A stretch of 20,749 nt of DNA from JAGLTN01 sp023135255 (lineage in GTDB: Bacteria > Planctomycetota > Phycisphaerae > Sedimentisphaerales > Anaerobacaceae), in contig DAOWCP010000038.1 in NCBI GenBank assembly GCA_030639495.1, positions 1-20,749 of the forward strand. Reading direction: 5' to 3'. The notes beneath the pieces are model-generated. The model searched no databases and was not told where the DNA came from. It saw only the letters and a program-made list of their open reading frames with translations. The position numbers were made by a program, and so were the translations under genes. Shown in pieces: positions 6,141-14,672 of the stretch (positions within the stretch are counted from its first letter, which is position 1; every line of letters starts with the position of its first letter).

Positions 6141-9100
6141 ATGAAGACAGAAAAAGTGATAAGTACGGTTTTTATAACGATGGTTATTTTTGTGCTGTGT
6201 GGGTCGGCTTTGGGTGAACCGGTTTTTTGTGCTGTAGGTTGGTTTGGGGAATTTGCTCATATTGATCCAGATATTGGAGTAGTAACACCGATCCGAAATG
6301 ATTTGCCTTCTGGTTTACAAGCACTTGCATGGTCTCCTGATGGGATCTTGTATGCCGGGCGAGAAAATGATATTTATAAAATAGATCCAAGAACAGGAAA
6401 CTATGAGCACTATTTGTCAATAACTGTAGACATCCGTGGAATGGCTATTTCTCCCTCCGGTGTATTATATGTTACTTCAGAGCATACCTCGTCTCAAGCC
6501 TTTGGCGCGATTAATCTAGAAACTGGTGCTTATACTGACATTGGATTGCTTTGGGGAGACTTAACCAAAGCTCAGGGGATGGCGTTTTCTCCAAATGGTG
6601 TTTTATATGGTATTCATCCCAGCAGGCCTTCATTTAAACTTTTCACGATAGATTTGGATGATGCCGAAACACACTTGATCACAGATTCTTTATCAACAGT
6701 GGGAGTAAATCAATCACTATCTTTTACGCATGAAGGAGCTCTTTACGCTATTGGCGAAGAAATATTTGCACAAATAGATCCTACAGACGGTTCCGTTATA
6801 GAGCCTATTGCACTTTCCGGATGTGGAGAATGTGAATTTCGTGGTCTCGCACTTATTTCTAACAACAATTATGATTATTACGTTAATGCCAATGGTACGG
6901 GGGATTATCCAACGATCCAAGTGGCAATTGACGTTGCGAGTGATGGGGAAACGGTAGTAGCAGCAGATGGAGTTTATAAAGGAGAGGGTAACAGAGACAT
7001 TGATTTTAGGGGCAAGGCTATAACAGTTAAATCCGAAAACGGTCCAGAAAACTGTGTTATTGACTGTGAGACGTTGGGACGTGGATTCTATTTTCAAACA
7101 AATGAAGGGAGAGATTCGATTTTAGACGGCTTTACGATTATAAATGGTAGAACAGATGAAATGCGATATGGAGGAGGTATAGGTGCGAAAAATATAAGCT
7201 CTCCGACAATAAGAAATTGCATTGTTACAGAATGTGTTGCGCAAAATGGTGGTGGTGGCATAGCCAGTTCAGGTGCTAGAATAGAAAATTGTTTAATTTT
7301 GGGCAATTATGCAGGATGGGCAGGCGGCGGTCTATGGACTGACCATTCTTCAGTCGAGATAATTAATTGCACGGTGGTTGATAACAAAGCAAGAGATTAT
7401 GGTCACGGCTCATGTCATTGGCAGGATGGTCATACGAGCATAATAAATTCTATTTTCTGGAATGAAGGAAATTCAGAAATATATGTGAGATTATCAACAA
7501 TATCAGTATCCTACAGCAATGTCAAAAACGGCTTTAGTGGTGCGGGCAATATTGATGCGGATCCGTGTTTTGTAGATGCGAGTAGTGGTAACTATTATTT
7601 ATTGGCAGATTCACTATGTATAGACACAGGTGACCCGAATTATATTGCAGAAGCGAATGAAACGGATTTGGCAGGTAATCCGCGAATACTAAATGACAGA
7701 ATCGATATGGGTACTTATGAGTTCGTTACTACTCCAGCAAAACCTGCTCCGATTTACGAAGTAATTGATATTGGAACAGGATATGTTTACGCTTTAGGCA
7801 TTAACGAAAAAGATGAGGTTGTTGGACATATTAAACCAAACGGTTCTTGGTCTGGTTCTTATGCATTTTATTGGAATAAAGAGTCAGGTTTGCAATCTAT
7901 TGGAGGACGCCGTGCTCGTTCAATAAATGATTTAGGTCAGATTGCTGGACAATCAGCTTCTATACAAGCGGGTGTGTGGGAAAATGGAGAATGGATAACC
8001 TTATCAAATCGTCAAGAGGCCTATGCTATTAACAATAACGGACAGGTTACGGGTTTGATCAGTGCTCAACCTTCTATTCCGGGCCCTTACGCTCCTTTTC
8101 GTGATGATAATATCTACTCTCCCGATTTCATTACGCTCCAGAGACCTTACTTACGGGCAAGTCATGGTTTTAATATCAATAATAAGGGGCAGGTTGTTGC
8201 TGACTGTGGGACAGGAATGTCAGGCACCCTCTACGTTGGCGTATTTTATGATTCAGACGAAAGTTATACAATCCTTGATAATGGTGGCAATTATGACACT
8301 CATGCAAGGGGAATAAATGACTATAGTCAGATTGTTGGGAATAGTAACACTTCCAGGTATGTTTCTAACCACATCGCAGTTTACTGGGATTCGCCTGACA
8401 GTGTTATTGAGGATATGGGCAGATTGGGCGGAGGTGCATGCTTTGCCAGTGCGATTAATAATTTTGGACAAGCTGTAGGTTATTCCTCGGAGCGTGCATT
8501 TATCTGGACCAAATCTGGTGGGATGGTGGATCTTAATACAACGATCGATCCTAATTTGAATATTGTTTTAACTAACGCATTGGACATAAGTGACAAAGGT
8601 TCAATTGCTGCCCAAGGTGTTGATTCATTCGGTCAACAACACTCCTATTTATTGACAGTTGTTAATAATACCCCCATCGCAGATGCTGGACCTAACCAGA
8701 TAGCCTACGCCCGGATTGACGGTATAGCGAAAGTAGTTCTTGATGGCAATGATTCATATGATCCGGATGGTGACCAGCTAACGTATAGCTGGTCATGGAT
8801 AGTTGACAACAATATATATGAGGCGAATGGTGTGAGTCCAACAATTGAACTACCTGTCGGCGAGTATAGCATTGAACTAATTGTAAACGATGGAATAGAT
8901 AATTCCGGGCCTAACTACGTTATTGTGAAGGTCATTGGGCCTATTGATATACTTATTGATCTAATCAATGGTATTGAAGGAATGATGTTGCCACATGGGA
9001 TTGAGAATAGTTTGATTGTGAAATTGGATAGTGCTCTGGAGAAGTTAGAAGATGATAATGAAAAGAACGATGAGGCAGCTGTCAATTCTTTAGAAGCGTT

Positions 9101-9206
9101 TATTAATGCAGTAGAAGCTCAGCGTGGTAAGAAGATATCCGGAGAAGAAGCAGATGATCTGATTGAGGCAGTCCAATTAGTTATTGACATATTGAATAGT
9201 GAATAA
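6141..9206 (+). CDS. Large secreted multidomain protein: propeller-like, beta-helix, HAF repeats, PKD
   Basis: The 1021-residue protein starts with a Sec signal peptide (about 1-26, ending SALG). Residues about 28-240 carry beta-propeller-like repeats marked SPDGILYA, SPSGVLYV, SPNGVLYG, THEGALYA. Residues about 245-525 are a right-handed beta-helix of the pectate-lyase-like type (YYVNANGTGDYPTIQ start; GGGI and IENC/IINC turns). About 537-836 hold seven HAF-type repeats (INDLGQIAGQ, INNNGQVTGL, INNKGQVVAD, INNFGQAVGY and others). About 844-932 are a PKD domain (DAGPNQ, DGNDSYDPDGD). The last 85 residues are helical with AFINAVEAQRGKKI, resembling the C-terminal FIMAH-type domain. No catalytic residues could be assigned, so binding or adhesion is as likely as enzymatic action. 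A GAGAGGAA ribosome site precedes the ATG. It lacks the dockerin-like tail of its neighbours. Confidence 0.85.
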   Translation: MKTEKVISTVFITMVIFVLCGSALGEPVFCAVGWFGEFAHIDPDIGVVTPIRNDLPSGLQALAWSPDGILYAGRENDIYKIDPRTGNYEHYLSITVDIRGMAISPSGVLYVTSEHTSSQAFGAINLETGAYTDIGLLWGDLTKAQGMAFSPNGVLYGIHPSRPSFKLFTIDLDDAETHLITDSLSTVGVNQSLSFTHEGALYAIGEEIFAQIDPTDGSVIEPIALSGCGECEFRGLALISNNNYDYYVNANGTGDYPTIQVAIDVASDGETVVAADGVYKGEGNRDIDFRGKAITVKSENGPENCVIDCETLGRGFYFQTNEGRDSILDGFTIINGRTDEMRYGGGIGAKNISSPTIRNCIVTECVAQNGGGGIASSGARIENCLILGNYAGWAGGGLWTDHSSVEIINCTVVDNKARDYGHGSCHWQDGHTSIINSIFWNEGNSEIYVRLSTISVSYSNVKNGFSGAGNIDADPCFVDASSGNYYLLADSLCIDTGDPNYIAEANETDLAGNPRILNDRIDMGTYEFVTTPAKPAPIYEVIDIGTGYVYALGINEKDEVVGHIKPNGSWSGSYAFYWNKESGLQSIGGRRARSINDLGQIAGQSASIQAGVWENGEWITLSNRQEAYAINNNGQVTGLISAQPSIPGPYAPFRDDNIYSPDFITLQRPYLRASHGFNINNKGQVVADCGTGMSGTLYVGVFYDSDESYTILDNGGNYDTHARGINDYSQIVGNSNTSRYVSNHIAVYWDSPDSVIEDMGRLGGGACFASAINNFGQAVGYSSERAFIWTKSGGMVDLNTTIDPNLNIVLTNALDISDKGSIAAQGVDSFGQQHSYLLTVVNNTPIADAGPNQIAYARIDGIAKVVLDGNDSYDPDGDQLTYSWSWIVDNNIYEANGVSPTIELPVGEYSIELIVNDGIDNSGPNYVIVKVIGPIDILIDLINGIEGMMLPHGIENSLIVKLDSALEKLEDDNEKNDEAAVNSLEAFINAVEAQRGKKISGEEADDLIEAVQLVIDILNSE

Positions 9207-9226
9207 AATATTTTAGCTATAATCAT

Positions 9227-9259
9227 AAGGGCTGTGAGTTAATTCTTGCAGCCCTTTTT
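9227..9259 (+). terminator. Rho-independent terminator of the 1021-residue protein gene
   Basis: AAGGGCTG (9227-9234) pairs with CAGCCCTT (9249-9256) over a 14-base loop, ending in a run of five T (9255-9259), 21 bases after the stop. It is also the left end of direct repeat copy A1; the homologous hairpin in copy A2 has lost its clean T-run. Confidence 0.8.
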
Positions 9260-9466
9260 GTATTCGAAATCCATGTCTCCATTTTGACACTACACATGCA
9301 GTTTTCTATCAATTTGTGCATTATTCGAAGTCTATTTTTCGCTCAAAAACAGCTTTTTTATATTTTTTTTTCAGTGAAATAGTATTCAATAACTGTTGAT
9401 CATGGTTATTGTAATCTGGCTTTAAATCTCCCGATTCGTGCCACAATCGGCCCTGACAGCATTCTT
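9229..9466 (+). repeat. Direct repeat copy A1 (~235 bp) downstream of the first secreted-protein gene
   Basis: This stretch matches 11940-12178 in the same orientation at roughly 80-90% by eye, with almost no net length change (offset 2711-2712). It begins with a GGGCTG...CAGCCC hairpin; long nearly identical blocks run through 9260-9300 and 9379-9442. It ends in the recombinase remnant. I found no open frame in it that is conserved between both copies. Confidence 0.85.
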
Positions 9467-9555
9467 CGCTGTATCTTGCAAACAAGGTATATACAAATGT
9501 TGACCCTGTCCTGCGACACGCAGTTGAACAATTACCGATTGCGGACTGGTTGTAA
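9460..9555 (+). pseudogene. Second tyrosine recombinase tail remnant
   Basis: The frame from 9460 to TAA 9553-9555 encodes 31 residues, HSSLYLANKVYTNVD through ADWL, containing the histidine and nucleophilic tyrosine region of a tyrosine recombinase. It matches the tail at 5577-5672 in 26 of 31 residues and stops at the same place. Eleven codons differ only synonymously and five change the residue, so the two tails come from genes that were under coding constraint before truncation. Upstream of the first histidine the frame is closed and the sequence becomes repeat A1. Confidence 0.75.
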
Positions 9556-9658
9556 CGATGAATTGACGCGGTATTTTGGGGCTGTTGAAAACCCAGACCT
9601 TTTTTTGAGTCATAATCGCTGTTAGTCCGGTAAAAACCCCAGTTTTAACAACTAACGC

Positions 9659-9687
9659 TTGACTTTCGGATAGTGATAGGGTAGAAT
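9659..9687 (+). promoter_or_regulatory. Promoter for the 712-residue GLUG protein gene
   Basis: TTGACT (9659-9664), 17 bases, TAGAAT (9682-9687): near-consensus sigma-70 boxes at ideal spacing. Transcription would start near 9694, giving a 5' leader of about 90 bases. A purine-rich GGAGTAGGAG site stands just before the ATG at 9786. Confidence 0.65.
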
Positions 9688-9785
9688 TAACTTGTTTGTG
9701 GGACTGTTGTTATAGACTTGCAAGAAAAGATAAAGGAAGGTTGGTTTTGAGAAGAAGGGAAATAATATTTTTTTTGGAGTAGGAG

Positions 9786-11924
9786 ATGGAAAAGATTAAC
9801 AAATCTACGATTGCAGTTTTTGTACTGCTGGTTCTGGCTGTTTTTTCAGTAAATGTCTATGCCATTTCCGGCAGTGGTACAGAAAACGATCCATGGCTTA
9901 TTGAATCGTTACCAGACTTCAATGATTTTGTCGCTGATGCGAATTACTGGGCTGATTATACTCGCCTTGATGTTGACCTTGATTTGGCAGGGATAACTTA
10001 CACTACCTCGCCTATCTCGCCGGATACTTCTAGTACAACAGGTTTTCAGGGCACAGAGTTTACGGGAAGCTTTAATGGGAATAGCCGCACAATATCAGGA
10101 TTGATAATCGATGCTACATCTACAGGTGGCCGTTATCACGGTCTGTTCGGATATATCGGTTCTACCGGTGAAATCAAAAATCTCACTGTGGCTGACTGCG
10201 ACATAGCCGGCAGAGTTGATTCTGATTTCATTGGTGCCTTGACTGGCTTTAACTTTGGAACCATCAAACGATGTTGTGCGACTGGCAGTGTTTCAGGCCG
10301 TGACACTATCGGAGGATTGATAGGCTATAACAGCAGCAACGGTAATGTGAGTAACTGCTATGCCCAGGTAAGCGTAACCGGAGATGACAAACTTGGCGGA
10401 TTGATAGGAGGCTGTTATGACAGCACTGTCAGCTATTGTTATTCGACCGGAACTGTTAGTGGTGATGATGACGTTGGCGGTCTGATTGGTTATAACAACG
10501 GTGGTATTATCACAGCATGTTTTTGGGATGTACAAACCAGCCTGATTTTCTCAAGTGCCGGCGGAACAGGTAAAACTACTTCCGAAATGCAGGAGGAAAG
10601 CACCTTCACAGATGAAGGCTGGGATTTTGTTGGTGAAACTGACAACGGCACCGAGTTTATATGGATGATAGAAAGTGGAAACGTCGATTACCCACGATAT
10701 TCCCTTGGAGGCAGCGGCAGTGAAGTGGACCCATTTGTTATAAGATCACGGGAAGATTTCGATATGTTCACTTCTGAAGATTCATACTGGGCAGATGGTA
10801 TTTATATCCGACTGGAAACAGATATTAACCTCGCAGATATAACATACACCACCGCGGTTATTGCACCGGACACAGATAATGCGACATTAGATTATCAGGG
10901 AACTGTTTTTGCAGGCAGCTTAGATGGTAAAGGCCATGTAATATCCAACCTGACAATCGACGCAGGTGCGGTAGAAAATGATTATCTCGGTCTATTCGGA
11001 CAACTTGATCATAATTCCGTGATTAAAAATCTATCCATTCAAGAATATGATATAGCCAGCGAAACTCGCCCATACTACATCGGTGGACTGACTGGAATGA
11101 ATTACGGTATTATCAGCAATTGTGACGCAACCGGACAAATCAGCTTAAACGGCGGTGTCTCTATCGGTGGACTGGCGGGCCGGAGTGAAGGCTATGTCAG
11201 CAATTGCCATACCTCCGTAAACATCACTACACAGAACGACGCTTGCGGGAGCATTGGCGGACTGATAGGAACTAATGTTAATGTTGGAGGTTCCGCCGTT
11301 ATTTATAAATGTTATGCATCAGGCAGCATTACCGGCGGAAACAATTCCGGCAGCCTCGGCGGGTTGGTAGGCACTAATTTCTATTCCGGTGAAATTAACA
11401 ACTGCTATGCAACAACCTCGGTTACCAGCGGGCTATATTCTGATGAGATCGGCGGCTTAACAGGAACAAATTACAGCGGCTACATCAACAACAGCTACGC
11501 AACAGGAAATGTTACCGGTAATAGCGAGGTCGGCGGATTATGCGGACGCCATACTGTAACTAGTGAAATTCATACATCCTATTCGACCGGACTGGTCACC
11601 GGCAATGCAGACGTCGGCGGGCTGATAGGGATCAAAGTGGGCTCAACTTCAATTACCGCCAACTGTTTCTGGGACATCGAAACCAGCGGCCAGGCAAACA
11701 GTGCTGGCGGAGAAGGTAAAACAACAGCGGAAATGAAACAAAGAACCACTTTTGACGATTGGGATTTTGCTGAATCATGGGGTATTGAAGATAACCAGAT
11801 ATATCCCTTCATAAGGCTGACATACCCAACTGGAGATATAGACCTTGATAAGGACGTTGACTTTACTGACTTTGCCCATTTTGCTAATCATTGGCTTGAG
11901 GGCGTTGAATGGTTTTTATTGTAA
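9786..11924 (+). CDS. Secreted GLUG-repeat protein, two tandem modules, dockerin-like tail
   Basis: The 712-residue protein has a Sec signal peptide (about 1-26, ending VYA). It then has two homologous modules (about 28-303 and 304-680). Each opens with G(S/T)G(T/S)E.DP(W/F).I and an FxG(T/S)(F/L)(N/D)G block, then runs of GLUG motifs (GGLIGYN, GGLVGTN, GGLTGTN and similar; about four in the first module, seven in the second), and closes with CFWD, SAGG.GKTT.EM and WDF. GLUG repeats build extended beta-solenoid surfaces in secreted and adhesive proteins. The C-terminus (about 683-704) reads GDIDLDKDVDFTDFA, a single EF-hand-like calcium loop of dockerin type, followed by HFANHWL. It shares architecture with the 466-residue protein at 16344-17744. 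Function is probably surface binding; no catalytic motif was found. Confidence 0.85.
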   Translation: MEKINKSTIAVFVLLVLAVFSVNVYAISGSGTENDPWLIESLPDFNDFVADANYWADYTRLDVDLDLAGITYTTSPISPDTSSTTGFQGTEFTGSFNGNSRTISGLIIDATSTGGRYHGLFGYIGSTGEIKNLTVADCDIAGRVDSDFIGALTGFNFGTIKRCCATGSVSGRDTIGGLIGYNSSNGNVSNCYAQVSVTGDDKLGGLIGGCYDSTVSYCYSTGTVSGDDDVGGLIGYNNGGIITACFWDVQTSLIFSSAGGTGKTTSEMQEESTFTDEGWDFVGETDNGTEFIWMIESGNVDYPRYSLGGSGSEVDPFVIRSREDFDMFTSEDSYWADGIYIRLETDINLADITYTTAVIAPDTDNATLDYQGTVFAGSLDGKGHVISNLTIDAGAVENDYLGLFGQLDHNSVIKNLSIQEYDIASETRPYYIGGLTGMNYGIISNCDATGQISLNGGVSIGGLAGRSEGYVSNCHTSVNITTQNDACGSIGGLIGTNVNVGGSAVIYKCYASGSITGGNNSGSLGGLVGTNFYSGEINNCYATTSVTSGLYSDEIGGLTGTNYSGYINNSYATGNVTGNSEVGGLCGRHTVTSEIHTSYSTGLVTGNADVGGLIGIKVGSTSITANCFWDIETSGQANSAGGEGKTTAEMKQRTTFDDWDFAESWGIEDNQIYPFIRLTYPTGDIDLDKDVDFTDFAHFANHWLEGVEWFLL

Positions 11925-11939
11925 ATCTGATTTATCTAT

Positions 11940-12178
11940 GGGCTGTAAGCGTTAAACTTGCAGCCTTTCCTGTATTCGAAATCCATGCCTCCATTTTGTC
12001 ACTACACATGCAGTTTTCCACTAATTTCGTGATCATTCGATGTCAATTCTTTGCCTAAAAACAGCTTTTTTTCAAATTTTTTTAGTGGAAATAGTATTCA
12101 ATAACTGTTGATCATAGCTATTGTAATCTGGCTTTAAATCTCCCGATTCGTGCCATGGCCTGCCCTGATAACATTCCC
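11940..12178 (+). repeat. Direct repeat copy A2 (~235 bp) downstream of the second secreted-protein gene
   Basis: This is the second copy of the repeat at 9229-9466. It starts 16 bases after the 712-residue gene with a hairpin GGCTGTAAG/CTTGCAGCC (11941-11949 with 11957-11965, one G-T pair) followed by TTTCC, probably a weakened terminator. Homology ends around 12178, where copy A1 enters the recombinase tail, so A2 lacks that tail. Confidence 0.85.
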
Positions 12179-12179
12179 C

Positions 12180-12480
12180 TTTTCTGCTCAAAGAGAAAAA
12201 TAAATCAAAGCTTACTCTCGCAAGAAAAAACAAGCTCTCATTGCTAATTTCAGCAGGTGATTTTAAACTGCTTTTGCCGCTGGCTGGTGGTCCGGAAACA
12301 AGAACTGCAGCAAATGATGGATTGATGTATTCTTAGGCAATCCATAAGGCATCTTGTTTATCTTTTGCCATAAAGGCAGGGTGATATTGTATTTTGTCTT
12401 AGTTATCGCTGTTTTATCACATGTTGCGATTCAAAATCGTGAAAAAACAGTAAAATATGTTTTTACGTTATATTTATTTT
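12180..12480. other. Non-coding or decayed stretch
   Basis: No intact gene is evident. On the minus strand one frame stays open for about 55 codons (about 12430 to 12263, ending PAAKAV) without a clear start or recognised family. Another minus frame, broken by a TAA, contains GPPASGKSS (12293-12267), which looks like a Walker A loop. The two overlap and cannot both be real, so this may be a decayed gene or chance. A small hairpin GCGATT/AATCGT lies at 12426-12440. Confidence 0.3.
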
Positions 12481-12526
12481 ATTTTTGTTTGTACTTTGGG
12501 TTGCCTAAGGGGTAGGATACAGCTTC

Positions 12527-12586
12527 GTGGTTAGAGAACCACTTTCGATTTGGCCCGGAAATGATAGCAGGGCCATATATTTTTTT
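12527..12586 (+). promoter_or_regulatory. Structured leader with terminator-like hairpin before the RRM gene
   Basis: Two stem-loops stand just before the RNA-binding protein gene: a perfect GTGGTT-AGAG-AACCAC (12527-12542), and TGGCCC (12551-12556) paired with GGGCCA (12570-12575), followed by a T-rich run ending in seven T (12580-12586). The second has the form of an intrinsic terminator only 19 bases before the ATG. It may be an attenuator or autoregulatory leader, or the end of a separate short RNA. I could not identify a competing antiterminator with confidence. Confidence 0.5.
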
Positions 12587-12605
12587 ATCAGGTTTGTGAG
12601 TTTTT

Positions 12606-13001
12606 ATGGCTAAGAATACTAATATTTATGTGGGTAATCTGGATTTTGCAACAACCCAAGAGGAGTTAGAAACTCTTTTCTCTGAATTTGGTGAGGTTGA
12701 CAATGCCAGGATTATCGCCGACAAAATGTCCGGCAGGAGCAAAGGGTTTGGTTTTATCGAAATGGCTTCAGCTGAGCAGGCACAGGCAGCGATTGATGCT
12801 CTTGACGGTAAAGAGATAAATGGAAGGGCACTGAAAGTTAATGAAGCCAAGCCTAAAACTGATCGTCCTCGTGGCGGCGGTGGCGGTGGCGGTGGCGGCG
12901 GTCGTGGTCGCGGTGGATTTGGCGGCGGAAGAAGTGACCGTAGTGGCGGCAACAGAAGAGATAGCGGCGGCGGCGGTCGTGGCGGCTCCGGACGTTACTA
13001 A
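12606..13001 (+). CDS. RRM RNA-binding protein with glycine/arginine-rich tail
   Basis: The 131-residue protein starts with one RNA recognition motif (about 5-82): RNP2 reads IYVGNL (7-12) and RNP1 reads KGFGFIEM (about 46-53), keeping the aromatic residues that stack on RNA bases. From about residue 88 to the end the chain is Gly/Arg/Ser-rich with RGG-like elements and a final RY. This is the compact architecture of cyanobacterial Rbp and other bacterial RRM proteins, which bind single-stranded RNA and are often cold-induced. The protein is cytoplasmic, and a single-gene unit is likely. The leader just upstream carries a terminator-like hairpin, suggesting control of its own expression, but that is inference. 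Confidence 0.93.
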   Translation: MAKNTNIYVGNLDFATTQEELETLFSEFGEVDNARIIADKMSGRSKGFGFIEMASAEQAQAAIDALDGKEINGRALKVNEAKPKTDRPRGGGGGGGGGGRGRGGFGGGRSDRSGGNRRDSGGGGRGGSGRY

Positions 13002-13067
13002 GAGCTGTTAGTATTTGCCCGGCGACAACTAAGTTAAAAGTTATCCGGCATAATACAGAGAAATTAT

Positions 13068-13095
13068 AAGCCTGTATCGAGAGTGGTGCAGGCTT
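13068..13095 (+). terminator. Possible terminator after the RRM gene
   Basis: AAGCCTG (13068-13074) pairs with CAGGCTT (13089-13095) over a 14-base loop. The following bases are TATATAC and not a T-run, so termination efficiency is uncertain. It lies immediately before dispersed repeat copy B1. Confidence 0.4.
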
Positions 13096-13100
13096 TATAT

Positions 13101-13200
13101 ACTGATCCCAATTGAATTGTTCCGTTTATCCGCGGGCAAATAACTTAAAAATAACAAGTTACGTCTTTATTCGCGGACATTTACTACCCTTAAGGGTATT
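13101..13200 (+). repeat. Dispersed ~100-bp repeat, copy B1
   Basis: The element runs from ACTGATCCCAATTGAA to the palindrome TACCCTTAAGGGTA. Inside are two similar direct segments, TTTATCCGCGGGCAAAT and TTTATTCGCGGACATTT, and between them a hairpin TAACTT/AAGTTA (13141-13146 with 13156-13161). Near-identical copies occur at 18338-18437 and, inverted, at 20111-20212. This copy fills the gap between the convergent RRM and sulfatase genes. Confidence 0.88.
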
Positions 13201-13225
13201 CTGCTTGGCTGTCTTTGATCGTTGA

Positions 13226-14635
13226 TTATTTTATTTTACCAGCGGGGCGTTTGCTGTTGTTCAGCTCTTTGTCGAAGGCTTTCATTTTTGCCAGAAGCAG
13301 TTTAACAAGCTCAGGTTTTTTCTCAGCGAGGTTGTTCTTTTCGCTGATGTCGTTTTTCAGATCATACAGTTCGATGTTTTCTTTGACTTTTCGCAGTTTC
13401 CATCGGCCTGACCGGATAGCTTCAAGCACCTCAGCTCGATAATAATAGAAATCATCATGAGGCGATTTTGCGTTTGCTTGGCCGCTTATCAAAGGCCAGA
13501 TATTTTTGCCGTCAATGATCCTGTCCGCCGGCACATCATAACCCGCCAGTTGCGCAAATGTCGGCAGGATATCTATCGTAGAGCATAACTCACCGCAAAC
13601 TTGCTTTGCCGGTATTTTCCCAGGCCAGCGCATAATGCAAGGCACTCTCATACCACCTTCATAAGTCTGGAATTTACCGCCTCGAAGCGGCAACGCACAT
13701 CCGCCATTTTCTTTCATTTGCAGCCAGGGTCCATTATCCGACGCAAAAATAACCATCGTATTATCGTCGAGTCCAAGAGCTTTGAGTTTCTTAAATATCT
13801 GCCCAACGCCCCAATCTATCTCCTCGATAACATCGCCATACAAGCCCCGTTTGCTCTTGCCATTAAAATCATCAGAAACAAAAAGCGGTATATGAGGCAT
13901 CGTGTAAGGGACATATAAAAAGAAAGGCTTGTTCTTGTTGTCGGCGATGAATTTCAGACCTTTTTCCGTAGAACGTTTCGTCAGAGTTCTCTGGTCGCAG
14001 GGGTATTCGACAATTTCCTCGTTCTCCATCAACGGAACCCAATTTTGTTTAGGTTTGTCCTTTTTAATACTCTCTACGCTGACCCCTTCACGCAGTTTAA
14101 TATTTTCCGCCAGCTTCATTTCGGGGTTAATATGCATATCATTGCTGTATGGGATACCGTAATAGTAATCGAACCCCTGTCTTGTAGGCAGCAATTCAGG
14201 TTTGTGTCCTAAGTGCCATTTTCCAATACAGGCAGTGGCGTAGCCTTGGGTTTTCAGCAGTTCAGCAACGGTTATCTCTTTCGGGTTCAGCCCCCAGTCG
14301 GCATATGGGAAAATAACATTATAGATACTTACTCTCGGCGGATAACAGCCGGTCATCAGCGAAGCGCGTGAAGGTGTGCATACCGAATTTGCGGAATAGA
14401 AATCTGTAAATCGAGTCCCTTCTTTTGCCATCTTGTCGAGGTTAGGGGTTTTTATTAAAGGCGAGCCGAAACAACCAACATCCTGATATCCCTGATCGTC
14501 AGTAAAGATTATAACAAAATTGGGCTTCTTAGAGGCCTTACCCGCAATAGATGCACAACCAGGCACCATCGCTGCTGCTAAACCGATACCCATATTCCTC
14601 AAAAATTCTCTGCGACTTTGCCTGCTGTTTTGCAT
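13226..14635 (-). CDS. Tat-exported sulfatase, type I formylglycine-dependent
   Basis: The 469-residue protein begins with a twin-arginine signal (SRREFLRN) and a hydrophobic stretch ending VPGCAS, where C27 could be a lipidation site. The sulfatase core follows: DD at 46-47 for calcium, the CTPSRASLMTG signature with C86 as the residue converted to formylglycine, GKWHLGH (K139, H141), H248 and SDNG (D300, N301). These are all the usual active-site groups of the alkaline-phosphatase superfamily S1 sulfatases, which hydrolyse sulfate esters, commonly on algal or host polysaccharides in this phylum. The substrate cannot be inferred. It lies 37 bases after the 531-residue sulfatase gene on the same strand and is probably cotranscribed. 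No maturation enzyme for formylglycine lies in the window. Confidence 0.93.
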   Translation of the reverse strand: MQNSRQSRREFLRNMGIGLAAAMVPGCASIAGKASKKPNFVIIFTDDQGYQDVGCFGSPLIKTPNLDKMAKEGTRFTDFYSANSVCTPSRASLMTGCYPPRVSIYNVIFPYADWGLNPKEITVAELLKTQGYATACIGKWHLGHKPELLPTRQGFDYYYGIPYSNDMHINPEMKLAENIKLREGVSVESIKKDKPKQNWVPLMENEEIVEYPCDQRTLTKRSTEKGLKFIADNKNKPFFLYVPYTMPHIPLFVSDDFNGKSKRGLYGDVIEEIDWGVGQIFKKLKALGLDDNTMVIFASDNGPWLQMKENGGCALPLRGGKFQTYEGGMRVPCIMRWPGKIPAKQVCGELCSTIDILPTFAQLAGYDVPADRIIDGKNIWPLISGQANAKSPHDDFYYYRAEVLEAIRSGRWKLRKVKENIELYDLKNDISEKNNLAEKKPELVKLLLAKMKAFDKELNNSKRPAGKIK

Positions 14636-14672
14636 AGTGACTACTCCTTGACCTGTTCATAAACAAAAAATG

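Noticed and set aside
9350..9460. Minus-strand frame conserved between repeats A1 and A2 (WHESGDLKPDYN)
   Set aside because: Both copies read alike only because the DNA is nearly identical there. There is no start, and the frame breaks differently in each copy, so coding is not supported.
12134..12371. Minus-strand P-loop ATPase fragment (GPPASGKSS)
   Set aside because: The frame has an internal TAA, no second motif such as Walker B, and overlaps another minus-strand frame that is open for 55 codons. Part of the frame runs into repeat A2, so chance is as likely as a true relic.
12626..12952. Minus-strand proline-rich open frame
   Set aside because: It is the complement of the glycine-rich tail and RRM of the plus-strand gene; its long proline run is an artefact of GGC/GGT codons.
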